Source: Kribbella antiqua (GTDB lineage: Bacteria > Actinomycetota > Actinomycetes > Propionibacteriales > Kribbellaceae). From it: a stretch of 64,000 bases of DNA. The stretch is taken from assembly GCF_004345665.1 (NCBI RefSeq), contig NZ_SLWR01000004.1, forward strand, positions 372,001-436,000, written 5' to 3'. Both the position numbers and the translations under genes were made by a program. Under the pieces are notes generated by a model that saw only the letters and a program-made list of their open reading frames with translations, was not told where the DNA came from and searched no databases. This document shows, piece by piece, positions 41,233 through 50,026 of the stretch (the stretch's first letter is position 1; each line of letters opens with the position of its first letter).

Positions 41233-42483
41233 TTACGCGAAGAGTTTGTCGCCCCAGTAGCCGCCGGGGGTGACGCCGCCTGGGCAGGCGAAGATGCCGG
41301 AGCCGACGTGGACGATGTACTCGTTCAACGCGTCGGACCGCGACAGCTGCTGCTGGACGGGGATGAACTGCTTGCGCGGATCCCGTTGGTAGGCAAGGAA
41401 GAACAGGCCCGCGTCGAGCCGGCCGAGACCGTCCGATCCGTCGACGAAGTTGTAGCCGCGGCGGAGCAGCTCGGCACCCTTGTTGAAGTCGGGATGCGCC
41501 AGCCGGACATGTGAGTCCATCGGGACCTTCGGCGTACCGTCGGACTTCTTGGCGGTGAAGTCGATCGCGTCGAACTCGTCCGCCTTGCCCAGCGGCGCGC
41601 CGGTGCCCTTGCCCCGGCCGATGATCGACTCCTGTTCGCCGAGCGACGTACGATCCCAGATCTCGATGTTCATCCGGATCCGCCGGGACACCAGGTAGGA
41701 GCCGCCGACCATCCAGTCCGGCCCGTCTGCCTGCTGCACCCAGAGCTGCTGCTCGAGTTTGGCGGTGTCCTCCAGCTTCAGGTTGTTCGTGCCGTCCTTG
41801 AAACCGAAGAGGTTCCGCGGTGTCGTCTGCGCCTTCGACGTGGACGACGTACGCCCGAATCCCAGCTGGGAGTAGCGAACGGCGACCGTACCGAAGCCGA
41901 TCCTGGCCAGGTTCCGGATCGCGTGTACGGCGACCTGCGGGTCGTCGGAGCACGCCTGTACGGCGATGTCGCCGCCGGAGCGCTCCGGATCGAGGTCGTC
42001 ACCGATGAAGTGCGGCAGATCGACCAAAGCCGCAGGACGCTTAGCGGCGAGGCCGAACCGCTTGTCGAAGAGGCTGGGCCCGAAGCCGATGGTCAGCGTG
42101 AGCCGGGCCGGCGGCAGACCGACCGCTTCGCCGGTGTCCTCTGGCGGAGCCTCGCCCGGGCCGTTCACCGCGCCGTATTGGCCGATGTCGCGACCGGCCG
42201 TGAGCAGCGCGGCCGCGGCGGTCCATTCCTTCAGCAGCGAGATCAGTTCGTCCCGCTTCGTGGTGGTGACGTCGAAGGCAGCGAAGTGCAGCCGGTCCTG
42301 AGCCGGTGTAACGATGCCTGCCTGGTGCCGACCGTGGAACTCAACCGGCCCGGTGTTGTCGGCCGCCTGCACCTCCTCGCCGGAGAGCACCGAGTGAGCG
42401 GCGTACCCAGCGACGCCCGTGGCCACGGCGGCGCCGGCGGCTCCGAAGAGACCGCGGCGGGAGATTCCTTTGTGCTCGCTCAT
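41233..42483 (-). CDS. efeB: EfeB, Dyp-type heme peroxidase (Tat-exported)
   Basis: 416 residues. Twin-arginine signal SRRGLFGAAGAAVATGVAG with Arg9-Arg10. DyP signature GFKDGTNN at 227-234; the heme ligand His lies in the C-terminal half near MDSHVRLAHP. EfeB is the third part of the EfeUOB ferrous iron uptake system and is said to oxidise Fe(II) or release iron from heme; both are debated. The start overlaps the stop of efeO (ATGA). Confidence 0.93.
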   Translation of the reverse strand: MSEHKGISRRGLFGAAGAAVATGVAGYAAHSVLSGEEVQAADNTGPVEFHGRHQAGIVTPAQDRLHFAAFDVTTTKRDELISLLKEWTAAAALLTAGRDIGQYGAVNGPGEAPPEDTGEAVGLPPARLTLTIGFGPSLFDKRFGLAAKRPAALVDLPHFIGDDLDPERSGGDIAVQACSDDPQVAVHAIRNLARIGFGTVAVRYSQLGFGRTSSTSKAQTTPRNLFGFKDGTNNLKLEDTAKLEQQLWVQQADGPDWMVGGSYLVSRRIRMNIEIWDRTSLGEQESIIGRGKGTGAPLGKADEFDAIDFTAKKSDGTPKVPMDSHVRLAHPDFNKGAELLRRGYNFVDGSDGLGRLDAGLFFLAYQRDPRKQFIPVQQQLSRSDALNEYIVHVGSGIFACPGGVTPGGYWGDKLFA

Positions 42484-43631
42484 TTCTTCGCAATCACTCC
42501 GGCGACCTTGCTGACCGGTTCGGCCAGCCCGTCGACGACCTGGCTGAGCTGCTTCTTCTCGGCCTCGGTCGCGGTGTAGGGCTTGAAGCCGTCGCCCTCG
42601 CGGTACTTGTCCAGGGCGGCGAAGACTGCCTTGAAGTTGGTGTCCAGCGTGGTGACCAGCGCCGCGTCCCGCTTCTGCAGGGCCGGGCGGAGCGCCTGGA
42701 TCGCGGCCTGCGAACCCTCGACGTTGGCCTCGAAGTCCCACAGGTCGGTGTGCGAGTAGCGGTCCTCCTCGCCGGTGACCTTGCCGGTCGCGACCTCGTC
42801 GAGCAGTTCCTTGGCGCCGTTCGCGAGCTGCAGCGGGTTGAGCGTCACGACCTTCGCCTTCGCCACCACCATCCTCACGTCGGTCAGCAGCTGATCGGCG
42901 TACTTCGCCATGCCCGCAGTGGTGTTCTTCTCCCACAGCGCCTGCTCGATCCGGTGGTAACCGGTCCACTCGGTGCCGGGCTCGACATCGTTGATCCGGG
43001 CATCGATCTTCGGGTCCAGGTCGCCGAACGACTCCGCGACCGGCTCGATCCGCTCCCAGTACGTGCGCGACACCGGGAACAGCGCCTTGGCCTTGGCGAC
43101 GTCACCGGCCTTCACCGCGGTGACGAACTCGGTGGTCTTCTGCTCCAGCGCGACGGCCTGGGAGTTCACGTACCGCTGGTAGCTCTCGGTGGCCTGCTTG
43201 AGCAGGGTGTCCTCGTCCGCCTGCGCGGTCGCGTCGCCGGAGACGGTCAGGTCGCCACGGATGCCGTCGCCGACCATGCCGGGCTTGCAGACCGCCTGGT
43301 ACTTGCCGGTCGGCAGCTCCACGATCAGCTCCCGCTTGAGGCCGGGGCCGATGTTCTCGACCTCACCCATCACCCGGTCGCCGTCGGCGTACACGTAGAA
43401 CTCGGTGACCTTGCTGCCGCCGTTCGAGACAGAAAACGTGTTCGTGCCGGACTTCACGTCGCGGCGGCTCAGGTCGCAGGCCGAGTCGGTCGCCTTGACG
43501 GTGACCGGGCCGGTGCCATCGTCGGTGGCGGCCGGTTTGTCGTCGGCGCAGGCGGTGAGTGTGGCGAGCCCCAGTACTGCACCGAGGACGGTGACCCGGC
43601 GGGTCATGTGACTAGCCGCTGTCGTGAGCAT
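42480..43631 (-). CDS. efeO: EfeO, iron uptake lipoprotein (cupredoxin plus M75 imelysin)
   Basis: 383 residues. Lipobox LTAC with Cys28. The first domain (about 40-130) is a cupredoxin, VTVKATDSACDLSRRDVKSG and KYQAVCKPGMVG. The second is the imelysin/M75 domain with the metal-binding HxxE motif in GYHRIEQALW. It binds periplasmic-side iron and hands it to EfeU. The ATG follows AGGAG. It lies 26 bp after efeU. Confidence 0.93.
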   Translation of the reverse strand: MLTTAASHMTRRVTVLGAVLGLATLTACADDKPAATDDGTGPVTVKATDSACDLSRRDVKSGTNTFSVSNGGSKVTEFYVYADGDRVMGEVENIGPGLKRELIVELPTGKYQAVCKPGMVGDGIRGDLTVSGDATAQADEDTLLKQATESYQRYVNSQAVALEQKTTEFVTAVKAGDVAKAKALFPVSRTYWERIEPVAESFGDLDPKIDARINDVEPGTEWTGYHRIEQALWEKNTTAGMAKYADQLLTDVRMVVAKAKVVTLNPLQLANGAKELLDEVATGKVTGEEDRYSHTDLWDFEANVEGSQAAIQALRPALQKRDAALVTTLDTNFKAVFAALDKYREGDGFKPYTATEAEKKQLSQVVDGLAEPVSKVAGVIAKK

Positions 43632-43657
43632 GCGTTCTCCTGGACGGATAGATGAGA

Positions 43658-44506
43658 TCAGGCCGCTTCAGCGGTCGTTGCCGGTACGGCGGGTGGCGGT
43701 GTGCTGGTCTTGATCGGGCGGAAGTAGAGCACCAGCACGGGGACGAGGTATGCCACCCACGCGGCCGCCTCGATGACGGTCGGGGCGGGGTTGAAATTGA
43801 AGATGCCTTTGAGCAGTACGCCGTACCAGCTGTCCGGCGGGATGGTGTGCGAGATGTCGAAGGCCAGCGTTTGCAGGCCGGGCAGGATGTTCGCCTCCTG
43901 CAGGTCGTGGAAGCCGTAGGCGAAAATGCCGGCCGCGACCAGGATCAGCACCGCGCCGGTCCACTTGAAGAAGACGGCCAGGTTGATCTTGACCGCGCCC
44001 TTGTAGATCGCGATCCCCAGCAACACCGAGGTGGCCAGACCGAGCAGTACGCCGACGAACGGAGTCGCCGTGGTCGCGGTAGCGGCGGACGCGTAGACGA
44101 TGAAAGCGGTTTCGATGCTCTCCCGGAACACGGCCAGGAAGGCCAGGATGACGACCGCGCGGGAGCCGACCTCGAGCGCCTGGCCCATCCGCTCGCGCAG
44201 CTCCTTGGCGATGCTGCGGGACGCCTTGCGCATCCAGAAGATCATCCAGGTGACGAAGCCGACCGCGAGGATCGACATCACGCCGCCGATCGTCTCCTGG
44301 GCAGCGAACGATTTCGCCGTCAGCGCGGTGATGAACTGCAGCAGCGCCCAGCCGGCCACTGCCACGCCCAGCGCCGCGCCGACTCCGATCCAGACCAGTT
44401 TGAGCCGATCACGATGCCCGGACTTGACCAGGAAGGTGGCGAGGATGCTGACAACCAGCGAGGCCTCGAGGCCTTCCCGGAGTCCGATCAGGTAATTGGC
44501 GAGCAT
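43658..44506 (-). CDS. efeU: EfeU, FTR1-family iron permease
   Basis: 282 residues, seven membrane helices. The two iron-permeation motifs REGLE (residues 10-14) and RESIE (128-132) are intact. It moves iron across the membrane in an acidic or oxidised form. The gene leads efeO and efeB and starts 20 bp after an IdeR-type iron box. GGAG stands eight bases before the ATG. No frameshift, unlike the well-known broken copy in E. coli K-12. Confidence 0.93.
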   Translation of the reverse strand: MLANYLIGLREGLEASLVVSILATFLVKSGHRDRLKLVWIGVGAALGVAVAGWALLQFITALTAKSFAAQETIGGVMSILAVGFVTWMIFWMRKASRSIAKELRERMGQALEVGSRAVVILAFLAVFRESIETAFIVYASAATATTATPFVGVLLGLATSVLLGIAIYKGAVKINLAVFFKWTGAVLILVAAGIFAYGFHDLQEANILPGLQTLAFDISHTIPPDSWYGVLLKGIFNFNPAPTVIEAAAWVAYLVPVLVLYFRPIKTSTPPPAVPATTAEAA

Positions 44507-44526
44507 GGCGGAACTCCAGAGCAGCG

Positions 44527-44560
44527 TTAGGTACGGCTAACCTTCCTGAGGTTAACCTAA
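44527..44560. promoter_or_regulatory. IdeR/DtxR iron boxes in the efeUOB promoter
   Basis: TTAGGTACGGCTAACCTTC (44527-44545) matches the known 19-bp IdeR box TTAGGTTAGGCTAACCTAA at 15 of 19 positions. TGAGGTTAACCTAA (44547-44560) adds a second AGGTTAACCT palindrome directly beside it. Iron-loaded IdeR, encoded at 5.5-6.3 kb, would repress efeUOB from here. The second box overlaps the last codons of the thpR gene. Confidence 0.8.
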
Positions 44561-45115
44561 GAATTCCCATTCGCCCACTGTGGCGTACGCCGCACTGTGT
44601 CCAGGCCCCTGGCCGAGCCGGGACTCGATCAGGCGCAGCGTGCCAGCGGTCCAGACCGGACCGTCGTACGTGTCGAAAATCCTTACCCACCTGGTCGCGT
44701 CGACCGGCCGTCGCAACCGGGCGAGGGTGACGTGCGGGGTGAATTTCCTACCTTCCACGATGACGCCGGCGCGATTCGCTGCCGCCCGGGTCGTCATCGC
44801 CAGGTGCTTGAGCGAGTCGGTGTCGTCGCGGACCCCGGTGTACAGCACCCGCGCATCCGGGACGCCCGGGAACGCGCCTGCCCCGGTCAGTTGCAGTTCG
44901 AACGGCTTCTGCCGCTTCGCGGCCCGCTCCAGCCGCTCCCCCAGCTCCTCTGTCTTCCACTCCGGCACCTCGCCCAGGAACGCGAGTGTGATGTGCCAGT
45001 GCTCGTCCGCGGCCCACCGGATGTCCTCATCCGGATGCGCCCGCCGCGGCTCCACGAACTCGCTCAGATCCTCCACTACCTCGCTCGGCGGTACCACCGC
45101 CACGAACAATCGCAT
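44552..45115 (-). CDS. thpR: RNA 2',3'-cyclic phosphodiesterase (2H family)
   Basis: 187 residues. Two HxTx motifs: HITLAFLG (His41, Thr43) and HVTLARL (His128, Thr130), the catalytic pair of 2H phosphoesterases. MRLFVAVVPP is the typical start. It opens 2',3'-cyclic phosphates in RNA ends. The ATG is 34 bp from the divergent kinase-LLM gene. Its 3' end runs into the efe iron box. Confidence 0.9.
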   Translation of the reverse strand: MRLFVAVVPPSEVVEDLSEFVEPRRAHPDEDIRWAADEHWHITLAFLGEVPEWKTEELGERLERAAKRQKPFELQLTGAGAFPGVPDARVLYTGVRDDTDSLKHLAMTTRAAANRAGVIVEGRKFTPHVTLARLRRPVDATRWVRIFDTYDGPVWTAGTLRLIESRLGQGPGHSAAYATVGEWEFLG

Positions 45116-45149
45116 CCCAAAACTCTATCGACAGTGGAAACTGAGATTC

Positions 45150-46595
45150 ATGGACGAACGCAAGCTGCCGTCTCCGTGTGTCGTGATCCTGGTCGGGCCT
45201 GGTGCCTCCGGGAAGTCCTCCTGGGCAGCGGAGCGATTCGCGGCGGACCTGATCGTGTCCAGTGATCGTTTGCGGGCGCTGGTGGGGGCTGGGGAGGATG
45301 ACATCGCGGCCAGTGCCGACGCGTTCGCGTTGCTGGAGGAAGTGGTCCGGCAGCGGATCGGGCGGCGGTTGACGACAGTGATCGATACCCTCGGGCTCGA
45401 CCGGGAGCGGCGGTTGCGCTGGCTGGGGTTGGCCCGGGACGCCGGGATGCCTTGTGTGGCGGTGGGTTTCGATACACCTGCGGCCGAGTGCCGTCGGCGA
45501 AACCGGGGCCGTTCGAAGCGGATCCCGGCCGATGCGTTGACCTCGCAGCTGAAGTCCTGGGCTGTGGTGAAGACGGAGTTGCCGCTCGAGGGGTACGACG
45601 AGGTGCTCGAGCCTGGCGGGGTTCGCGTCGTACCGGAAGCGTTTGTGGATGCGGGAGCAGCAGCGGTACGGCAGGCGGAGGCGCCCACGGGATTGCGGTT
45701 CGGGTTGCAGTTGAGCAGCTATACGCATCCGGGCGGGCGCGCGGCGACGGCTGAGTGGATCCGGGAGGTCGCCGGGCGGGCGGAGGCGGCCGGGTTCAAC
45801 GCTATCTACGTGATGGACCACTTCCGGCAGATTCCTCAGGTGGGGCGGGCGTGGGAGGACTTCCTGGAGAGCTGGACGACGCTCGGCTACCTGGCTGCGT
45901 GTACGACGCGGGTGCGGTTGGGGACGCTGGTCTCGGGGATCACCTATCGGAACGTGGCGCATCTGGGGAAGATCGCGGCGACCCTCGACGTACTGAGTGG
46001 TGGGCGGGCGGTGTGTGGGGTCGGACTCGCGTGGTTCGAGGCGGAGCACAAGGCTTACGGGTGGTCCTTTCCACCGGTTGACGATCGCTACGCGTTGCTG
46101 TCGGATGCTTTGCAACTGCTGCCTGTTTTATGGGGACCAGGCAACAAGCCGTTCCGCGGCGCGGTGCTCGACGTACCGGACACCACTTGTTATCCGCGAC
46201 CACTGCAGGAGCATTTGCCGGTGCTCGTCGGCGGCAGTGGGCCACGGACGTTGCGGCTGGCATCGAAGTACGCCGACGCAGTCAACGTTTTCGGTGATGT
46301 CGCCCAGGTGCGCAAGCTGGCCGGGTACGTGTCCGGCGACGTCGAGCTGACCCATCTCTCCACAACCCTGGTAGGCAAGGATCATCGGCACGTCGACGAG
46401 CTGGTCGAGCGACTCCGTCCGCGCAATCAGAACCCCGCGCGGTACGCCGCCTCGGTCAACGCAGGCACGGTCGACGATCAGATCGGGCGGTTCCGCGAGC
46501 TGTCCGAGGCGGGCGTGGCCGAGGTGATGATCAGCCTGCCTCAGTTGGAAGGCCTGGAGACGATGGCTGAGGTGATTTCAGCCTTTCGGCTGTAG
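45150..46595 (+). CDS. Fusion: P-loop kinase and F420-type LLM oxidoreductase
   Basis: 481 residues. Residues 1-165 are a P-loop kinase: Walker A GPGASGKSS at 16-24, SSDRLRALVG, IDTLGLDRERRLRWLGLA and CRRRNRGRSKRIP, like polynucleotide-kinase/zeta-type AAA proteins. From about 180 a complete luciferase-like monooxygenase domain follows (GLRFGLQLSSYTHPGGR, NAIYVMDHFRQIP, RVRLGTLVSGITYRN, GVGLAWFEAEH), the F420-dependent type. Whether the parts share a substrate is unknown. The C-terminus overlaps mycothione reductase by 18 bp on the other strand. Confidence 0.82.
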   Translation: MDERKLPSPCVVILVGPGASGKSSWAAERFAADLIVSSDRLRALVGAGEDDIAASADAFALLEEVVRQRIGRRLTTVIDTLGLDRERRLRWLGLARDAGMPCVAVGFDTPAAECRRRNRGRSKRIPADALTSQLKSWAVVKTELPLEGYDEVLEPGGVRVVPEAFVDAGAAAVRQAEAPTGLRFGLQLSSYTHPGGRAATAEWIREVAGRAEAAGFNAIYVMDHFRQIPQVGRAWEDFLESWTTLGYLAACTTRVRLGTLVSGITYRNVAHLGKIAATLDVLSGGRAVCGVGLAWFEAEHKAYGWSFPPVDDRYALLSDALQLLPVLWGPGNKPFRGAVLDVPDTTCYPRPLQEHLPVLVGGSGPRTLRLASKYADAVNVFGDVAQVRKLAGYVSGDVELTHLSTTLVGKDHRHVDELVERLRPRNQNPARYAASVNAGTVDDQIGRFRELSEAGVAEVMISLPQLEGLETMAEVISAFRL

Positions 46596-47966
46596 TTTCA
46601 GCTTCAAAAGAGCGTTTTCTATCAGCTCGGACATCGCCGGGTGGATCCAGAACTGGTTGCGCGCCATCGAGTAGGCATCGAGACCGAAACTCATCGCCTG
46701 GATCACCGGCTGGATCACCGACGACGCCTGCGGGCCGAGGATGTGACAGCCGATGATCTGCCCCGTCTCCGGGTCGGCGAGGACCTTGGCGAACCCGGTG
46801 GTGTCCTCCATCGCCCAGCCGTAGGCGATATCGGCGTACTGCTGAATCCCCACCACATAAGGGATTCCGCGGTCGCGGGCTTCCTCCTCGGAGAGGCCGA
46901 CCCCGGCGATCTGCGGTGAGCTGAAGACGGCGTGCGGGACGAAGCGGTGGTCGGACTTGATCCGCTCGGCCGGGTTGAGCAGGTTGTGCTTCACCACGCG
47001 CGCCTCGTGATTGGCGACGTGCTTCAGCTGCTGTGGTGAGGTGACGTCGCCGAGGGCGTAGATCCCGTCGACCGTGGTCTGCTGGTATTCGTCGACGATC
47101 ACGCGTTCCTCGGCATCGACCTCGACGCCGGTGCGGTCGAGGTCCATGGTGTCCGAGTTCGGGCGGCGGCCGACAGCGACCAGGACCTCGTCGACCACCA
47201 CCTCGTCCGGGCCGTCCGGGCTCAGGGTCTCGAGTGCGATCGGGCCGTCGTCACGTCGTACCGCTCGTACCGTGTCGTGGTTGAGGCGTACGTCGTACTT
47301 GCCCTGGGCAATCTCCGTGAAGCGCGTGGCGATGTCGTGGTCCTCGTGCCGGAGCAGCAGGTCCGACCGTGCGATCAGCGTGACCTCGACGCCGTACGAC
47401 GAGAAGACGTGGGCGAACTCGGCGGCGACGAAACCGCTGCCGATGATGCCGAGCCGGCGCGGGAGCTTCTCCAGCCGCATGATCGTGTCGGAGGTGTGGA
47501 AGCCGGCCTCCTCGAGCCCTGGGATGAAGGGGACGATCGGCCGGCTGCCGGCGGCGATCACGAACTGGTCGGCGGTGAGCTGTTCGCCGTTGACGGTCAG
47601 CTCCTTGGGGCCGGTGAAGCGGCCGGTGCCGTCGTACACGGTGACGTTGGCGTTGTCGGCGTGATGATGGCGGTACTCCGAGCCGGCCGCGGCGATCGGG
47701 TCGATCCGGCCGAAGATGCGGTCCCGGATCTCCGGCCAGCGGACACCGAGGAGCTGCTCGTCGACGCCGTACCGGGAACTGGTCGACGGCACGGCGGCGA
47801 GGTCGGCGGTGTGCACGAACATCTTGGTCGGGATGCAGCCGACGTTCAGGCAGGTCCCGCCGAACGTGCCGCGCTCGACGATCGCCACCTTCCGGTCCGC
47901 GAACCGGTGGTTCACGATCGTGTTCCCCGAGCCGGTCCCGATAATCACCACGTCGTAATGGGTCAC
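46578..47966 (-). CDS. mtr: Mycothione reductase
   Basis: 462 residues of the disulfide-oxidoreductase flavoprotein family. FAD-binding VVIIGTGSGN, redox disulfide GGTCLNVGCIPTK (Cys39, Cys44), NADPH-binding GIIGSGFVAAEFAHVF, GIYALGDV, and the C-terminal HPAMSELIENAL with the active-site His. GTGSGN and the HPAMSE end fit mycothione rather than glutathione reductases. It keeps mycothiol reduced and marks the host as an actinomycete. Confidence 0.92.
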   Translation of the reverse strand: MTHYDVVIIGTGSGNTIVNHRFADRKVAIVERGTFGGTCLNVGCIPTKMFVHTADLAAVPSTSSRYGVDEQLLGVRWPEIRDRIFGRIDPIAAAGSEYRHHHADNANVTVYDGTGRFTGPKELTVNGEQLTADQFVIAAGSRPIVPFIPGLEEAGFHTSDTIMRLEKLPRRLGIIGSGFVAAEFAHVFSSYGVEVTLIARSDLLLRHEDHDIATRFTEIAQGKYDVRLNHDTVRAVRRDDGPIALETLSPDGPDEVVVDEVLVAVGRRPNSDTMDLDRTGVEVDAEERVIVDEYQQTTVDGIYALGDVTSPQQLKHVANHEARVVKHNLLNPAERIKSDHRFVPHAVFSSPQIAGVGLSEEEARDRGIPYVVGIQQYADIAYGWAMEDTTGFAKVLADPETGQIIGCHILGPQASSVIQPVIQAMSFGLDAYSMARNQFWIHPAMSELIENALLKLKLQPKG

Positions 47967-47990
47967 ACCCCATTCTGACCCTTACTTCAA

Positions 47991-49349
47991 CTAGGCAACG
48001 CGGGGACCGACATCCTTTGTCTGTTTGGAGGCCGGCTCGACAGGTACTACCTCGGCGCGTGGGGCCGCGTCGACGGCTGCCTTGTCGCCGAGGAGCTCGG
48101 TCTGTGGGAGCACCTCCAGGTGGGGGCGCGGGAGTAGGCGCGGGCGGATGGCGAGGCCGCGGCGGCGGGAGAAGTACAGGACCGACCCGACCGTGCCGAG
48201 GATGGTGAGGCCACCGCCGACGATCAGCGACCAGCGGGCGCCGAACGTCTGCCCGACCCAGCCGATGAACGGCGACCCGATCGGCGTACCGCCCATCAGG
48301 ACCGTCATGTAGAGCGCCATCACCCGGCCGCGCATGGTCGGCTCGATGCTCAGCTGCATGGTCGCGTTCGCCGAGGTGAGCATGGTCAGCGAGGTGAGGC
48401 CGACGATCGGCAGCACCAGCGCGTAGGTCAGGTACGTCGGCATCAGCCCACTGACCACCGCCATCACGCCGAACGCCAAGCCCGCGCCGATCACCAGGCG
48501 GGCACGGATCCGGACCCGGCGGGCCGCCAGCAGCGCACCGGACAGCGAGCCGATCGCGAGGATCGAGCCGAGGATGCCGTACTCCCCCGCGCCCTTGTGG
48601 AACGCCTCGGTCGCCATCAACGCGGAGGTCATCTGGAAATTCAGGCCGAAGGTACCGGCGAAGAACACCGCGGTCAGCACCATCATCAGATCCGGCCGGC
48701 GCCAGAGATAACGCATCCCGTCGCGGATCATGCCCTTCTCCCGGGCCGCGACCTTCGGGGTGTGCAGCTCACTGACCCGCATCATCTGCAGCGAGACGAT
48801 CACGGCGGCGTACGACAAACCGTTGACCATGATCACCGGACCGGTCCCGATCCAGTGGATCAGCAGACCGGCCAGCGCCGGGCCGAGCAGCCGGGCGGCG
48901 TTGAAGGAGGCCGAGTTCAGCCCGACGGCGTTGGAGAGCTCGTCGTGGCCGACCATCTCGACCACGAACGCCTGGCGGGCCGGGGCGTCGAAGGCGGTGC
49001 CCACGCCGAACAGCAGCGCGAGCAGGTAAACGTGCCACGGCTGGACGAGGTGGGTGACGGTCAGGGCGCCGAGGACGAGCGCGACGGTGCCCATTGCGAT
49101 CTGGGTGCAGGTCAGCACCCGGCGCTTCGGGAACCGGTCGGCGACGAGTCCGGCGTACGGGCCGAGCAGGAGGGCGGGCAGGAACTGCAACCCGGTGACG
49201 ATGCCGAGCGCCGTACCGGAGTGGGTCAGCTCCAGGACCAGCCAGTCCTGGGCGACGCGCTGCATCCAGGTGCCGACGTTGGAGATGATCGCGCCGGACG
49301 CGTAGAGACGGAAATTACGGACTTTGAACGCACGGAAGGTCGGGCTCAC
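47991..49349 (-). CDS. MFS transporter, DHA3-type exporter
   Basis: About 452 residues, twelve helices, loop 2-3 motif GLVADRFPKRRVLTCTQ, AFDAPARQAFVVEMVG typical of the EntS-like exporters, and a C-terminal cytoplasmic tail of about 55 residues. The start is GTG at 49349, overlapping the marR stop (GTGA). It exports a drug or siderophore-like molecule under MarR control. The frame is open 30 codons further upstream, but that part lies inside marR. Confidence 0.88.
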   Translation of the reverse strand: MSPTFRAFKVRNFRLYASGAIISNVGTWMQRVAQDWLVLELTHSGTALGIVTGLQFLPALLLGPYAGLVADRFPKRRVLTCTQIAMGTVALVLGALTVTHLVQPWHVYLLALLFGVGTAFDAPARQAFVVEMVGHDELSNAVGLNSASFNAARLLGPALAGLLIHWIGTGPVIMVNGLSYAAVIVSLQMMRVSELHTPKVAAREKGMIRDGMRYLWRRPDLMMVLTAVFFAGTFGLNFQMTSALMATEAFHKGAGEYGILGSILAIGSLSGALLAARRVRIRARLVIGAGLAFGVMAVVSGLMPTYLTYALVLPIVGLTSLTMLTSANATMQLSIEPTMRGRVMALYMTVLMGGTPIGSPFIGWVGQTFGARWSLIVGGGLTILGTVGSVLYFSRRRGLAIRPRLLPRPHLEVLPQTELLGDKAAVDAAPRAEVVPVEPASKQTKDVGPRVA

Positions 49350-49795
49350 TGGGCCGCCAGCCGTTCGAGAACAGGTGCTGCCTTGCGCAGGATGTCGCGC
49401 TCCTCGGGGGTCAATTGCTTCAGTTTGGTCTGCAGCCACTCGTCGCGGCGCCGGCGGTTGGCCAGGATCAGCTCGTCCGCGGCGGCGGTCAGCTCGACCA
49501 CGATCTGGCGCTTGTCGGTCGGATGGGGCCGGCGGACCACCAGGCCCGCCTCCTCCATGTTCGTCACGATCCGCGTCATCGACGGCGGCTTGACCTGCTC
49601 GTGCGCGGCCAGCTCGCCGATCGTCAGGGACTCATGCTTGGCCAGGGCACCGAGGACGCTGAGCTGGTTCGCGGTCAGGTCGTGCCCGGGCTCGCGCTGC
49701 CGCTTGATCTGCCGCGACAGCCGCAAGGTGGACGACCTCAGCGCACTCGCCAGCCCGACGTCACTCTTCACCTGCTGCGCTACGACTTCGGGCAT
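49346..49795 (-). CDS. MarR-family transcriptional regulator
   Basis: 149 residues. Winged helix: LTANQLSVLGALAKHESLTI, IGELAAHEQVKPPSMTRIVTNM, wing RRPHPTDKRQIVVELT with the conserved DxR. It is coupled to the MFS exporter gene. An inverted repeat CGTTAGC/GCTAACG lies 3 bp upstream of its start, overlapping the promoter. A small aromatic ligand is usual for the family, but none can be named here. Confidence 0.92.
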   Translation of the reverse strand: MPEVVAQQVKSDVGLASALRSSTLRLSRQIKRQREPGHDLTANQLSVLGALAKHESLTIGELAAHEQVKPPSMTRIVTNMEEAGLVVRRPHPTDKRQIVVELTAAADELILANRRRRDEWLQTKLKQLTPEERDILRKAAPVLERLAAQ

Positions 49796-49797
49796 GT

Positions 49798-49827
49798 CGT
49801 TAGCTTAACTCATTACCTTTGCTAACG
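49798..49827. promoter_or_regulatory. MarR operator candidate
   Basis: CGTTAGC and GCTAACG are perfect 7-bp inverted arms separated by 16 AT-rich bases, directly in front of the marR start. Placement and symmetry suit autorepression. Confidence 0.55.
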
Positions 49828-49923
49828 AAAACGCTTTACCGGCCAGCGGTATTCCGCAGTCACCCGGATACGGCGCGCAGTCGCCCGAGTACGGCGGCCC
49901 CGCCCGGCCCACCGCCATTTCGT

Positions 49924-50007
49924 GGGTCCACCAACCAAATGGGGGGTTCGCCAACCGCGTGCAGGCGGGGAACCCACAAGCCGGTGGGTCAACCAGTCAA
50001 ATGGGGG
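49924..50007. repeat. Direct repeat GGGTC-ACCA-CAAATGGGGG upstream of a membrane gene
   Basis: The 22-bp segments at 49924-49945 and 49986-50007 differ at 3 positions and are 62 bp apart; both are followed within about 15 bp by GGTTCGCCA. A hairpin-forming CCCACC-CATTTCGTGGG block just before them is also found near 37.66 kb. Confidence 0.6.
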
Positions 50008-50026
50008 CGTACTAGGGTTCGCCAGC

